A DNA stretch of 64,000 bases from Rossellomorea sp036867415. Its GTDB lineage: Bacteria; Bacillota; Bacilli; Bacillales; Bacillaceae_B. The position numbers and the translations under genes are program-made. This document shows positions 16,631 through 24,797 of this stretch, in pieces (within the stretch, counting starts at the first letter, position 1; the number at the start of each line of letters is the position of its first letter). The notes below the pieces were generated by a model. The model saw nothing but the letters and a program-made list of their open reading frames with translations, was not told the DNA's origin and made no database searches. The stretch lies in NCBI RefSeq assembly GCF_036867415.1, contig NZ_JBAJHU010000002.1, positions 658,791 to 722,790 on the forward strand, written 5' to 3'.

Positions 16631-16765
16631 CCGCCACACGCGCCCTTTACACCCCCACCCCTAACTATTCCTCCCTTTTCAGGAAAAATTAGTGCATTCC
16701 TCCCTTCATAAATAAACCGGCATATGGTTTAATGAATAGTACATTGGAACGATATTAATCGATGA

Positions 16766-16800
16766 GGTTGTCATTTTTTTGATAGAGGTTTCTTTATATA
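16766..16800 (+). promoter_or_regulatory. Promoter 1 of the split-sigma module
   Basis: GGTTGTCATTT (16766-16776), 14 bases, then TCTTTATA (16791-16798). The same two blocks with the same 14-base gap occur at 17781-17813 before the hydrolase operon. This is the likely promoter recognised by the encoded sigma factor. Distance to the sigma gene is about 75 bases. Confidence 0.7.
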
Positions 16801-16875
16801 CTAAAAGCAGGAATCGCATCCGCCGCTTTTTTTTTAAACATTTAACCGAACATACGTTCTAATGGTGGTGAAAAA

Positions 16876-17445
16876 ATGGACTCATTAAAAGAAAGATTTT
16901 ATCGTATCTATCCTGATTTAAAAGGAAATAAAGCAGTGGAATCGTTTATGACCCAGCCCGAACACCAGGAACTTCTGAAAGAATTTTTGACGTCACCCAG
17001 CCCTTCAGCGGAGGATTGTCTGAACGAAGCATTTAAGGCTCATTACTTTGGAATTCGATTTACTTCCTATGTAAGTTCATCCCTATATTTTCATAGCGTC
17101 AATTTTGATAAAAAAATCCGTCTGCACCGTGGCCGGCAGCTGTTGACCCTCGACCAGCCGCTCGGGGGGGATGAAGATGGATCATTTAAAGACATGATTC
17201 CCGATTCCGGGGAACACCTCACATTACCTGAACAATCCCTGGAAGATGCAATCAGTGACGATGCGCTGTTGGCTGCATTCATAGGACTGACGGACAGACA
17301 AAGGGAGATCCTGGACCTTGCCTATGTGAAAGAAATGAATGATACAGAGATTGCTTCAGCCCTCGGGGTTTCGCAGCAGGCTGTCTCCAAATCCCACAGA
17401 AATGCTTTGACAAAATTAAGAGAACAATTGCAGAAAGGAGCATGA
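16876..17445 (+). CDS. SigO-like sigma factor subunit
   Basis: A 189-residue RNA polymerase sigma-type protein. The C-terminal region 4 is clear: GLTDRQREILDLAYVKEMND, then TEIASALGVSQQAVSKSH, a helix-turn-helix for the -35 box. The N-terminal half (AFKAHYFGIRFTSYVSS, then HRGRQLLTLDQPL) resembles B. subtilis SigO (YvrI) rather than ECF sigmas, and no region 2 is present. The missing region 2 appears to be supplied by the next gene, as with SigO-RsoA. ATG 16876 follows GGTGGTG. Its stop overlaps the next ribosome site. Weak alternative: a phage late-gene regulator of the Xpf type. Confidence 0.75.
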   Translation: MDSLKERFYRIYPDLKGNKAVESFMTQPEHQELLKEFLTSPSPSAEDCLNEAFKAHYFGIRFTSYVSSSLYFHSVNFDKKIRLHRGRQLLTLDQPLGGDEDGSFKDMIPDSGEHLTLPEQSLEDAISDDALLAAFIGLTDRQREILDLAYVKEMNDTEIASALGVSQQAVSKSHRNALTKLREQLQKGA

Positions 17446-17447
17446 GA

Positions 17448-17666
17448 ATGAACGCACTTTATGAGATGGTGAAAGAAGCGAAAGATAACTCGCTTTATGA
17501 GGTGAACGTGGTCCGCACCTTTGAGCCCAAGATCAGGAAGTCGCTGCATTTGACGCAGCAGGAAAACCGTGAAGATCTTGAACAGGAACTAAAGATCAAA
17601 GTGATCACCTATGTCCGTAACTACTCCCTTGAAGATGTGCCCGGATTATTCGATTTAACAAAATAG
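17448..17666 (+). CDS. RsoA-like sigma region 2 protein
   Basis: A 72-residue protein resembling RsoA, the co-sigma of B. subtilis SigO that provides the core-binding region 2. The block FEPKIRKSLHL, then QENREDLEQELKIKVI matches sigma region 2 (EDLxQE pattern). I chose ATG 17448, placed seven bases after AAAGGAG; ATG 17442 overlaps that site. Its start is within three bases of the sigma stop, so the pair is translationally coupled and probably made in equal amounts. Without region 2 the partner should not bind core polymerase well, by analogy. Confidence 0.7.
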   Translation: MNALYEMVKEAKDNSLYEVNVVRTFEPKIRKSLHLTQQENREDLEQELKIKVITYVRNYSLEDVPGLFDLTK

Positions 17667-17715
17667 CCGCGCCGGCACTCGTTGAAATGAAGCTCAACGC
17701 CCTAATAAAAATGGA

Positions 17716-17753
17716 CAAGCAAACGCGCCCCCCTCGTGTTTGCTTGTCTTTTT
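17716..17753 (+). terminator. Terminator of the sigma pair
   Basis: ACAAGCAAAC and GTTTGCTTGT arms with a C-rich loop, followed by CTTTTTTC. Confidence 0.85.
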
Positions 17754-17780
17754 TCGTCCCAGAAAAAATTTCATATCAAA

Positions 17781-17813
17781 GGTTGTCATTTCCCGCCCAC
17801 CCTCTTCTTTATA
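17781..17813 (+). promoter_or_regulatory. Promoter 2 of the split-sigma module
   Basis: GGTTGTCATTT (17781-17791), 14 bases, TCTTTATA (17806-17813): identical words and gap to the site at 16766. It lies about 165 bases before the hydrolase operon. Confidence 0.7.
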
Positions 17814-17832
17814 GAGTGTAAGGCAAACAAAA

Positions 17833-17940
17833 CGGAGTAAGCGCGGCAGGGATGGCCCTTCTTACTCCGCATCCCTTTTGGCTGTCTCACCACTTAAGCC
17901 CTTCCCGCATCGCAATAAAGCGGTGCCGGGCGGGCCTTCA
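17833..17940 (+). other. Structured leader of the hydrolase operon
   Basis: CGGAGTAAG (17833-17841) pairs with CTTACTCCG (17861-17869), nine base pairs. A second imperfect stem joins AAGCCC near 17895 and GGGCCTT near 17932. No open frame starts here, so it is a candidate regulatory 5' leader. Confidence 0.5.
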
Positions 17941-17977
17941 ATCAAAAATCCACTAAACCTGAGGGAGAGATGTTTGT

Positions 17978-18610
17978 ATGAACTGGACGAGAACAATGAG
18001 AAATGGTGATTCGGGCAGTGATGTTAAGGAACTTCAAATCCGCGTGGCGGGCTGGGCTTCTGACACAGCTTCACAGACTAAAGTGACGGTTGACGGGGCT
18101 TTCGGTCCGGGTACAGAAGCAGCCGTCAAGCGATTCCAGCGTGCTTACGGATTGTCTGTTGATGGAGTTGCCGGTCCACAGACCCACAATCAGCTGAATG
18201 CACTTGAAAGCAGCGACGGATCCACTGCCAATTTCAATTTCAGTGAATTCCACTCCAAAGACGGCAGCGGTTTTTCAGGCGGGAAAGTCGGCTCGAGTCA
18301 GGTAAAGGAAAATGTACGCCGCTTGATGTACAAGCTGGAAGCTCTCCGCAAGAAGCTTGGCAATGCGCCGATCACCATCAATTCCGGCTTCAGGAGCATC
18401 AATCACAACAGCAATGTCGGCGGGGCTTCGAACAGCATGCACCTGTACGGGGTGGCAGCCGATACTGACCCTTCAGGCAAGACACCTTCCCAAACAGCAG
18501 AAATGGCAAAAACCTGCGGATTCAGCGGGATCATCAAATACAATACCTTTGTCCATGTCGACAGCCGCATCGAGTACCCATACGGATCTCAATTCTGGTA
18601 TTGGGCATAA
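17978..18610 (+). CDS. Leaderless peptidoglycan endopeptidase (PG-binding plus M15)
   Basis: A 210-residue cell wall hydrolase. An N-terminal PG_binding_1 domain (about 8-75, VTVDGAFGPGTEAAVKRFQR and DGVAGPQT) is followed by a peptidase M15 domain (about 88-205) with zinc residues in SMHLYGVAADTD and FVHVDSRIEYP, like D-Ala-D-Ala carboxypeptidases and phage endolysins. There is no signal peptide, so access to the wall would need lysis or a holin. GGGAGAG precedes ATG 17978. First gene of a three-gene operon with an amidase and a YvrJ-like peptide, behind promoter 2. Confidence 0.88.
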   Translation: MNWTRTMRNGDSGSDVKELQIRVAGWASDTASQTKVTVDGAFGPGTEAAVKRFQRAYGLSVDGVAGPQTHNQLNALESSDGSTANFNFSEFHSKDGSGFSGGKVGSSQVKENVRRLMYKLEALRKKLGNAPITINSGFRSINHNSNVGGASNSMHLYGVAADTDPSGKTPSQTAEMAKTCGFSGIIKYNTFVHVDSRIEYPYGSQFWYWA

Positions 18611-18628
18611 GAAGGGAGGATGATAAGC

Positions 18629-19177
18629 ATGCCAAAGATCGTACTTGACCCCGGCCATGGCGGAAATGACCCCGGAGCAACCGGAAACGGACTTCAGGAA
18701 AAGCAGCTGACATTGACCATCGCTTCAAAGGTACGGACACTTCTGGAAGAACAGTATATCGTCGACGCCACCTTGACGCGTTCGACAGACGTCTACGTCG
18801 GATTATCAGAGCGGGCCCAGTTTGCAAATGGACTTGGAGCCGATTACTTTGTCTCCTTCCACCACAATGCCGGAGGGGGAACGGGGTTTGAAAGCTACAT
18901 CTATCCCGGCACGTCCGGCTCTGAAACGGGTCGGCGCCAGGATGTCGTCCATTCAGAGATGATGAAATTCTATGCAGGGTACGGCCTTCGGGACCGAGGA
19001 CAGAAAGAAGCCAACTTCGCCGTCCTGAGGGAAACCGCGATGCCGGCGATTTTACTCGAGAATCTGTTCATCGACCATGCAGGCGATGCTTCTTATTTAA
19101 AAAATTCCACATTCATTCAAGGATTGTCGCAGGCCATAACTTCAGGGATTGCAAAAGCAATGAATCTGCAGCCATAG
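18629..19177 (+). CDS. Leaderless N-acetylmuramoyl-L-alanine amidase
   Basis: Amidase_3 family enzyme of 182 residues that cleaves the MurNAc-L-Ala bond. KIVLDPGHGGNDPGA carries the first zinc His, LEEQ and SFHHNAGGGTGFE the others, and AILLENLFIDH the catalytic Glu. No signal peptide or wall-binding domain is present, which is endolysin-like. ATG 18629 is nine bases after GGGAGG; ATG 18620 is too close to it. It begins 18 bases after the endopeptidase stop. The two enzymes cut different bonds and would act together. Confidence 0.9.
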   Translation: MPKIVLDPGHGGNDPGATGNGLQEKQLTLTIASKVRTLLEEQYIVDATLTRSTDVYVGLSERAQFANGLGADYFVSFHHNAGGGTGFESYIYPGTSGSETGRRQDVVHSEMMKFYAGYGLRDRGQKEANFAVLRETAMPAILLENLFIDHAGDASYLKNSTFIQGLSQAITSGIAKAMNLQP

Positions 19178-19225
19178 ACTTTCTAGACCACTGTTTCAAG
19201 CAACCATTCGTAAGGAGGTCTTGCA

Positions 19226-19390
19226 ATGGAATATTCTGTGTTCATTCAATTATTGGGCAATTTCGGTTTTCCGATTGCAGTCACCCTTTTTCTGCTCGTC
19301 AAACTTGAAAAGAAACTTGAACAACTCGAACTTGCCATCCACGCCCTATCCAAAGCCTTCTCCAAACAGGAAGGCAAGGAAGATAAATAG
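19226..19390 (+). CDS. YvrJ family single-helix protein, holin-like
   Basis: A 54-residue protein: short N terminus MEYSVFIQLLGNFGFPIAV, one transmembrane helix (to about 25) and a charged C-terminal helix (KLEKKLEQLELAIHALSK). This is the YvrJ family layout, also resembling BhlA/UviB holin-like proteins. In B. subtilis yvrJ belongs to the SigO-RsoA regulon. AAGGAGG lies ahead of ATG 19226. It closes the operon of two hydrolases. A holin role is inference from size, topology and neighbours. Confidence 0.75.
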   Translation: MEYSVFIQLLGNFGFPIAVTLFLLVKLEKKLEQLELAIHALSKAFSKQEGKEDK

Positions 19391-19397
19391 AGCACGA

Positions 19398-19437
19398 AAA
19401 GGAGAGAGAGCCGCAATGGTTCTCTCTCCTTTTTTTA
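19398..19437 (+). terminator. Terminator of the hydrolase operon
   Basis: GGAGAGAGAGCC and GGTTCTCTCTCC arms with a short GCAAT loop, followed by seven T. Confidence 0.9.
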
Positions 19438-19506
19438 TGATATTAAAGGGTTCAGAGCTGTTGCACAGAGTCTGACAGCGGTGTCTATCATGAAGTAAAG
19501 AAGGTA

Positions 19507-19550
19507 GAAAGTACTGTTTTACTAGATTTACAAATGAATCTAGTACTTTC
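19507..19550. promoter_or_regulatory. Inverted repeat before the nucleoside hydrolase
   Basis: ACTAGATT (19521-19528) and AATCTAGT (19537-19544) are perfect arms; outer GAAAGTAC and GTACTTTC extend the symmetry around an eight-base insertion. Possible operator; no regulator gene is adjacent. Confidence 0.4.
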
Positions 19551-19602
19551 AAACATGCAGGCCGTCCTTCTCTATCATATGAAGTAAGAGGAGGTGAAAT
19601 AG

Positions 19603-20553
19603 ATGAAAAAAATCATATTGTTTGCCGATACCGGCATTGACGATGCCATGGCACTGATTTATGCCTTGCAGCATCCCGCCATCGACTTGATGGCCGTCGT
19701 TGCCGGTTACGGAAATACAGACCGTGACCGGAGCGCGCGGAATGCCGCCTACCTGCTGAAACTTGGAGGGCGCACGGATATCCCGGTCATTGCAGGAAGC
19801 ACCCGTCCGTTAAGCGGGGACACACCGGTCTTTTTCCCTGAAATCCACGGAGAAGAAGGGCTTGGCCCCATCTCTCCACCCATGTCCCCGGAACCATTTC
19901 AGCGCAGAACCAATTTCACTAGATTGTTTCAGCTGATCAAACAGAATCCGGATGACATCACGATTGTCAATGTCGGCAGATGTACGTCGCTGGCGATTGC
20001 CTGGTATTTAAGTCCGGAAGTGATGAATCTTGTGAAGGAGACGTATATCATGGGCGGCGCCTTTCTGGAGCCCGGCAATGTCACCGAAGTCGCAGAAGCG
20101 AACTTCTACGGAGACCCCCAGGCGGCCGACTTTGTCTGCCGGAACGCCCCGGGACTTACCATTATTCCTCTCAATGTCACCCGCGACGCGCTGCTGACCC
20201 CGGCTTTGACAGATTTCATAGGTTCGCGTGCAGATACCCCGCTGCTGCAAATCATCAAACCGATTCTCGACTTCTATTACGAAGCCTATCAGCAGCTCGA
20301 GCCAGGCATCGAAGGTACGCCGCAGCATGATCTTTCCGCGGTCATCGCCGCCCTCGAACTACCCGGCATTTTTACTTATGTGAGTAAACAAGTGAAGGTA
20401 GAGGATGAAGACGGCTATGCGGAGGGACTCAGTATCGCCGATTTCCGTCCAGGGGTTCAGGAATGTACCGGCGCCGGCTGTGCGAGAGTGGCAGTCAGTA
20501 TGGATATTGGTGCCTTCACAGCAAATGTCCTGGATATCCTGACGAGGGATTGA
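19603..20553 (+). CDS. Nucleoside hydrolase, IunH family
   Basis: A 316-residue enzyme that hydrolyses the N-glycosidic bond of nucleosides. The calcium motif reads ILFADTGIDDAMAL: the family pattern is DxDxxxDD, and here the first Asp is Phe (F7) while D9, D13 and D14 remain. The later conserved part ETYIMGGAFLEPGNVTEVAE and the catalytic HDLSAVIAAL near residue 245 are present. AGGAGG precedes ATG 19603. Monocistronic. Substrate not predictable; the altered motif could change it. Cytoplasmic. Confidence 0.88.
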   Translation: MKKIILFADTGIDDAMALIYALQHPAIDLMAVVAGYGNTDRDRSARNAAYLLKLGGRTDIPVIAGSTRPLSGDTPVFFPEIHGEEGLGPISPPMSPEPFQRRTNFTRLFQLIKQNPDDITIVNVGRCTSLAIAWYLSPEVMNLVKETYIMGGAFLEPGNVTEVAEANFYGDPQAADFVCRNAPGLTIIPLNVTRDALLTPALTDFIGSRADTPLLQIIKPILDFYYEAYQQLEPGIEGTPQHDLSAVIAALELPGIFTYVSKQVKVEDEDGYAEGLSIADFRPGVQECTGAGCARVAVSMDIGAFTANVLDILTRD

Positions 20554-20589
20554 CCCCGGCAAGCCCGTGAACAGAACCGCTTTCCCCCT

Positions 20590-20700
20590 AAGAAAAGCGC
20601 AAGCGCCCCGGTCAGCCCCTATAAGTGTTGGAGGGCATTCCGATAAAGTCGATCTTTGACTCTACACGCCTTGAGGGGCCAGACGCACTGGAGCAGGATT
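20590..20700. repeat. REP-like Bacillus intergenic element
   Basis: AAAGCGCAAGCGCC followed by GGTCAGCCCC and a matching GGGGCCAGACGC region forms the layout of a common Bacillaceae intergenic repeat. Only one copy is in this window. Confidence 0.55.
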
Positions 20701-20705
20701 AAAAT

Positions 20706-20746
20706 AAGCCTCCTTCTGTAATCATTACAGGAGAAGGCTTTTTTCA
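20706..20746. terminator. Terminator between the nucleoside hydrolase and the dehydrogenase
   Basis: AAGCCTCCTTCTGTAA and TTACAGGAGAAGGCTT form a long stem with TTTT after it on the plus strand. A-rich on the other side, so probably bidirectional. Confidence 0.8.
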
Positions 20747-20748
20747 AG

Positions 20749-21843
20749 TTATTCTTCCAACGCAAGAGAATTCAAATCCACTTTATAGAGTTTATCATCA
20801 TATTCCTTCGGGATTCCGCGGCCGTCAGTATTATTCGTCACAAAATACAGGGTATCCCCTTCCACGAGCACGTCCCGGATCCGGCCATACCCTTCAATCA
20901 GATTTACAACCTCATTCGCTTCCGGATCGAATCGTTTGACCGCATTCCCTGCAAGTGTGGCAAAGACCAGCTTATTCTTCCAAAAATCCGCTCCAGACGG
21001 CGCCCAGGAGGGTTCCCCTGAGTTGATGAGCGGGGTTATCATCCCTTCCCCGGTTTCATCCCCTGTAATGACCGGCCATCCATAGTTCTTTCCGGCCTGA
21101 AGGAGGTTCACTTCATCATAGCCATTTGGCCCGTGCTCTGTACCGTACAATTTCCCATCTGCACTCCAGGCAAGGCCTTGCGGGTTGCGGTGTCCATACG
21201 AATATACGGGAGAGTCTCCGAACGGATTATCATCTGGAATGCTGCCGTCCAGGTTCAAGCGGAGAATCTTGCCTCCGAGGAAGTTCAGTTCCTGTGCTTT
21301 TTCTTCCCGCGTGGCGTCTCCCGTTGTGATATACAGCTTTCCATCCGGTCCGATTTCCAGCCGTCCTCCATGGTGATACTGTGCCCCGCTAGGGATCTTG
21401 TCGAGAAGCACCTCTTTTTCATCCCAGGAATCCTCCAACCTTTCAAGCACCACCACCCTGTTATAAGGTGTCCCGTCTTCCTCATTATAGGTATAGTAAG
21501 CAAATGCCTGCTTATTGTCATTGAAATCCGGGTGAAGCACGAGACCCATGAATCCTGCTTCCGGCTGACTGGCTAGCGGCTCGGATAGGTTCACCTTCAC
21601 CTCCGCCTGTCTGCCGTCGCTGATTTCAACCATTCCCCCGGTGCGTTCCGTGAGATAGAAATCCTCTCCATTCTTTACGATTGACCATGGGATGGAGAGG
21701 TTATCGGCCAATACCTTATGTTCGGTCCCGCGTTTGCTGACTGATCTGCTTTCTTCCTCTTGTTGTCCTGATCCGCATGATGACAGAATGAGCAGAAGTC
21801 CGATTATCACGATCATCCTTCTTTTGATAAACATCATTCTCAT
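20749..21843 (-). CDS. PQQ-type sugar dehydrogenase lipoprotein
   Basis: A 364-residue beta-propeller protein of the glucose/sorbosone dehydrogenase family (soluble aldose dehydrogenase type). The signal has a lipobox LSSC with Cys at 23, so it is predicted to be a membrane-anchored lipoprotein outside the cell. Family blocks are GGMVEISDG near the start, YHHGGRLEIGPDGKLYITTG and SYGHRNPQGLAW and GTEHGPNGYDEVN. It would oxidise sugars using PQQ or act in a related way; cofactor use is inferred from the family. ATG 21843 with GGGAG ten bases upstream. Monocistronic. Confidence 0.88.
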   Translation of the reverse strand: MRMMFIKRRMIVIIGLLLILSSCGSGQQEEESRSVSKRGTEHKVLADNLSIPWSIVKNGEDFYLTERTGGMVEISDGRQAEVKVNLSEPLASQPEAGFMGLVLHPDFNDNKQAFAYYTYNEEDGTPYNRVVVLERLEDSWDEKEVLLDKIPSGAQYHHGGRLEIGPDGKLYITTGDATREEKAQELNFLGGKILRLNLDGSIPDDNPFGDSPVYSYGHRNPQGLAWSADGKLYGTEHGPNGYDEVNLLQAGKNYGWPVITGDETGEGMITPLINSGEPSWAPSGADFWKNKLVFATLAGNAVKRFDPEANEVVNLIEGYGRIRDVLVEGDTLYFVTNNTDGRGIPKEYDDKLYKVDLNSLALEE

Positions 21844-21902
21844 GGTTCACCGGCTCCCTTATCTTTTTTACATCAGTATGGGCAATCCGTGGCAGGTTCA
21901 GA

Positions 21903-22772
21903 CTATTTCACTGGAGATTGGAGCGCTTCCCTGATGGCTTTGGCCACCCCGTCTTCACGGTTCATGGCCGTTTGGTACGCACAGAATTCCTTCACTTCAG
22001 GGAGTGCATTCCCCATCGCGACCGGTCTTTCGACTACTTTCATCATCGACAGGTCATTCAGGTTATCGCCCATTGCCATGGCTCCTTCGGGTGAAAGACC
22101 TTTGTCCTTCAATACTTTCTGCAATGCGACGCCTTTCTGGGCATCGATGCTGTTCACTTCCAGATTCTCTTTACCTGATGAGCTGACCGCAATCCCCTCT
22201 ATCGTTTTCAATTTTTCACCGGCTGCATTCAGCTGATCATCATCAAAGGAGAAAACGAGGAATTTATAGACAAGCTGTGAATCGTCGTTAAATAATGTCC
22301 CATAGTCCTCCACGAGTTTTATATGACCTTTTTCAAAGCGTTCACGTGCGGATTGCCTTACTTGCTCTTCCTTTACCGCAGGGTTTGCTGTCGTAAAAAT
22401 ATCGACGATCAGCTCGATGCCCATCTCATAGTTCTCGGTATACGTGCCTTTATCTGTATAGACTTCGAAGTAAATACCTGTCTCATTCAGGGCTGCTGCG
22501 ATTTCCTTCGCATGTAATGACGGAATGCCCGACTGGTAAATGATTTTTCCTTCCTTGCTGCGGACCTCGGCCCCATTCACACAGATGATATCACAGGAAA
22601 TACCGGCATCCTGCAGGACGTATCGTGCTTCTTCATAAGAACGCCCCGTTGCAACGATGACTTCAATCCCCTGCTGCTGCGCGTCAAGAATCGCCTGTTT
22701 ATTCACTTCACTGATTTCCTGATTTTCGTTTAATAATGTACCATCCATATCGGTCGTAATGCTTGTGATCAT
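21903..22772 (-). CDS. Cof-type HAD-IIB phosphatase
   Basis: A 289-residue hydrolase of the Cof subfamily. Motif I is TTDMDGTLLNENQEI (nucleophile Asp 8, acid Asp 10), motif II ATGRS, motif III/IV in GAMAMGDNLNDLSMM. These enzymes dephosphorylate sugar phosphates, flavin or pyridoxal phosphates; the substrate is not deducible. AAAGGTGACGG lies before ATG 22772. It ends 60 bases before the dehydrogenase gene on the same strand and might be cotranscribed. Confidence 0.92.
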   Translation of the reverse strand: MITSITTDMDGTLLNENQEISEVNKQAILDAQQQGIEVIVATGRSYEEARYVLQDAGISCDIICVNGAEVRSKEGKIIYQSGIPSLHAKEIAAALNETGIYFEVYTDKGTYTENYEMGIELIVDIFTTANPAVKEEQVRQSARERFEKGHIKLVEDYGTLFNDDSQLVYKFLVFSFDDDQLNAAGEKLKTIEGIAVSSSGKENLEVNSIDAQKGVALQKVLKDKGLSPEGAMAMGDNLNDLSMMKVVERPVAMGNALPEVKEFCAYQTAMNREDGVAKAIREALQSPVK

Positions 22773-23034
22773 AATCCGTCACCTTTCATCTCTGTGATTT
22801 TTCACGGTTGAGTTGTTATTATTTTATCCAGCTGCAATGCGCAGATTCAAATGCCAGTCTCGTTCTGCTCCGGCTTTTGTTAATTAGCATTGTACCAAAC
22901 TCGCGGCAATTTTTATAATCATCGCCTTTATACAGTATATTTGAATGTTCATGCATATCCTGCCCGTCCATAGGGTATAAAAGAATAGGCAAGTCTGCTT
23001 ATATGCTGCAATGGATTAGAGGAGGAGTTTTATT

Positions 23035-24555
23035 TTGGAAAATAATCGGACATCCTTAAATAAAGTTTTCTGGATATCTGCCATCATCATTACTATTCTA
23101 GTTGTATTTGGTGCCGTATTCCCGAAGGTTTTTGCTAAAGGGGCAACGGCTGCATTCGGTTTCACTACATATGCGTTCGGATGGTTCTACTTATTATCTG
23201 TATTAATTTTTGTCGCATTCCTGCTTGTACTGGCGATTAGTAAATATGGGAAGGTCCGCCTTGGCAGGGACGATGAGCGGCCGGAATATTCGTTCTTCAC
23301 CTGGGTGGGAATGCTGTTCTCCGCTGGATTCGGGATCGGCCTTGTATTCTGGGGCATTGCTGAGCCGATGAGTCATTTCTTTAAATCCCCGCTGCCCGGC
23401 ACGGAAGCCCAGACGGAAGAAGCCGCGCGCATCGCAATGGGGTATTCGTTCTTCCACTGGGGCGTCAGCCAGTGGTCCGTCTTTACCGTGGTAGGGCTGA
23501 TCATTGCTTATTTCCAATTCAGAAAAGGGGAAAACGGATTGATTTCAACATCCTTATCTCCTATGTTCGGACGCCGCAAGAGAGCGAAAGGAATCAAAAA
23601 TACCATTGATATACTGGCAGTCATTGCAACCGTCATGGGAGTGGCTACTTCACTGGGACTCGGGATCCTGCAGATCAACGGCGGATTAAATACCGTGTTC
23701 GGCCTGACTGAAAGTACCCTGTCACAGCTATTGATCGTAGCCGTGCTGTTGATTCTTTACCTGACTTCTTCAACGACGGGTCTCGACAAAGGAATCAAAT
23801 GGCTGAGTAACTTGAATCTTTCACTGGCCCTGCTTCTTATGCTCTTTGTCTTTATTGCCGGTCCTACCGTCTTCATTCTCAATACGTTCACCCTTGGAAT
23901 CGGAGACTATATCACGAATTTCATCCGGTACAGCCTTCGCCTCACCCCATACCAGGGAGGAACATGGGTCCAGGACTGGACCATTTTCTACTGGGCCTGG
24001 GCGATTGCCTGGTCCCCTTTCGTCGGTGCCTTTGTCGCAAGGGTCTCGAGAGGACGTACGATCCGTGAATTCATCTTCGGGGTTCTCATTATGCCGCCGT
24101 TCATTGCCCTGCTTTGGATTGCGGTATTCGGCGGTACTGCGCTCCACTTTGATTTATTTAGAGGGACGTCGATTGCAGAAGCGGTGAATAAAGATGTCAC
24201 TTCTGCGCTGTTCACGACATATGCAGAATTGCCATTCACGATGTTGTTGAACGTCACGTCCATCCTTTTGATCTTTACATTCTTGATTACGTCGGCCGAT
24301 TCGGCCACATACATCCTGAGCAGCATGACAACAGATGGAAGACTGAATCCGCCGATGCTCGTCAAAATCGTCTGGGGTGTCCTGATCGCGTCCATCGCTG
24401 CCGTCCTTCTCCTATCCAGCGGACTCGAAGGACTGCAAACGGCATCACTTGTATCCGCCCTGCCATTCACGGTCATTCTGTTACTCATGTGCTTCACCCT
24501 CTTCAGACTCCTGAGGAAAGAAATACCACGAAAACCAAAAGCAAATAAGAAATAA
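23035..24555 (+). CDS. BCCT family betaine/choline-type transporter
   Basis: Secondary transporter of 506 residues with 12 predicted transmembrane helices. The BCCT signature GIGLVFWGIAEPMSHF and the Gly-rich AGFGIG stretch lie around residues 97-115; WTIFYWAWAIAWSPFVGAFV is the conserved aromatic betaine-box helix. Homology is with OpuD and BetP type sodium-coupled importers of glycine betaine, so osmoprotectant uptake is likely. TTG 23035 is the start, ten bases after GGAGGAG; no ATG fits. Monocistronic with a terminator. Confidence 0.92.
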   Translation: MENNRTSLNKVFWISAIIITILVVFGAVFPKVFAKGATAAFGFTTYAFGWFYLLSVLIFVAFLLVLAISKYGKVRLGRDDERPEYSFFTWVGMLFSAGFGIGLVFWGIAEPMSHFFKSPLPGTEAQTEEAARIAMGYSFFHWGVSQWSVFTVVGLIIAYFQFRKGENGLISTSLSPMFGRRKRAKGIKNTIDILAVIATVMGVATSLGLGILQINGGLNTVFGLTESTLSQLLIVAVLLILYLTSSTTGLDKGIKWLSNLNLSLALLLMLFVFIAGPTVFILNTFTLGIGDYITNFIRYSLRLTPYQGGTWVQDWTIFYWAWAIAWSPFVGAFVARVSRGRTIREFIFGVLIMPPFIALLWIAVFGGTALHFDLFRGTSIAEAVNKDVTSALFTTYAELPFTMLLNVTSILLIFTFLITSADSATYILSSMTTDGRLNPPMLVKIVWGVLIASIAAVLLLSSGLEGLQTASLVSALPFTVILLLMCFTLFRLLRKEIPRKPKANKK

Positions 24556-24570
24556 TCCAAACAGGATGGA

Positions 24571-24612
24571 AATGCCCAGAATTTCTTGTAAAGAGATTCT
24601 GGGCATTTTTTA
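24571..24612 (+). terminator. Terminator of the BCCT gene
   Basis: ATGCCCAGAAT and ATTCTGGGCAT arms followed by TTTTTT. Confidence 0.9.
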
Positions 24613-24718
24613 ATTGTTATAACTTGGATAGTATTCAGGTGGTTTCCTCAATAATACGATGATCATTTCCTCCACCTCATAAACGCTATCCAACAAATTA
24701 TAAGAAAATTTATAAATT

Positions 24719-24732
24719 TGAAAGGGTTTTCA
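24719..24732 (+). promoter_or_regulatory. cre-like site before the AtoE gene
   Basis: TGAAAGGGTTTTCA differs from the CcpA consensus TGAAAGCGTTTTCA at one core base (C to G). It is 66 bases before the transporter start. Confidence 0.4.
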
Positions 24733-24797
24733 TATAACATTATAGAAGAATAGGAATGGGATGGTTTTATAGTTAGTAAAGACAAAGGGGAGGAAAT

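Noticed and set aside
16876..19390. Prophage remnant
   Set aside because: Sigma-like and lysin-like genes suggest it, but no integrase, capsid, tail, portal or attachment sites are present, and flanks are ordinary chromosomal genes. I treat it as a domesticated module.
22973..22978. GGGTAT as SigB -10 element before the BCCT gene
   Set aside because: No GTTT-type -35 box at 12-15 bases upstream; the nearest GTTCAT is 19 bases away.
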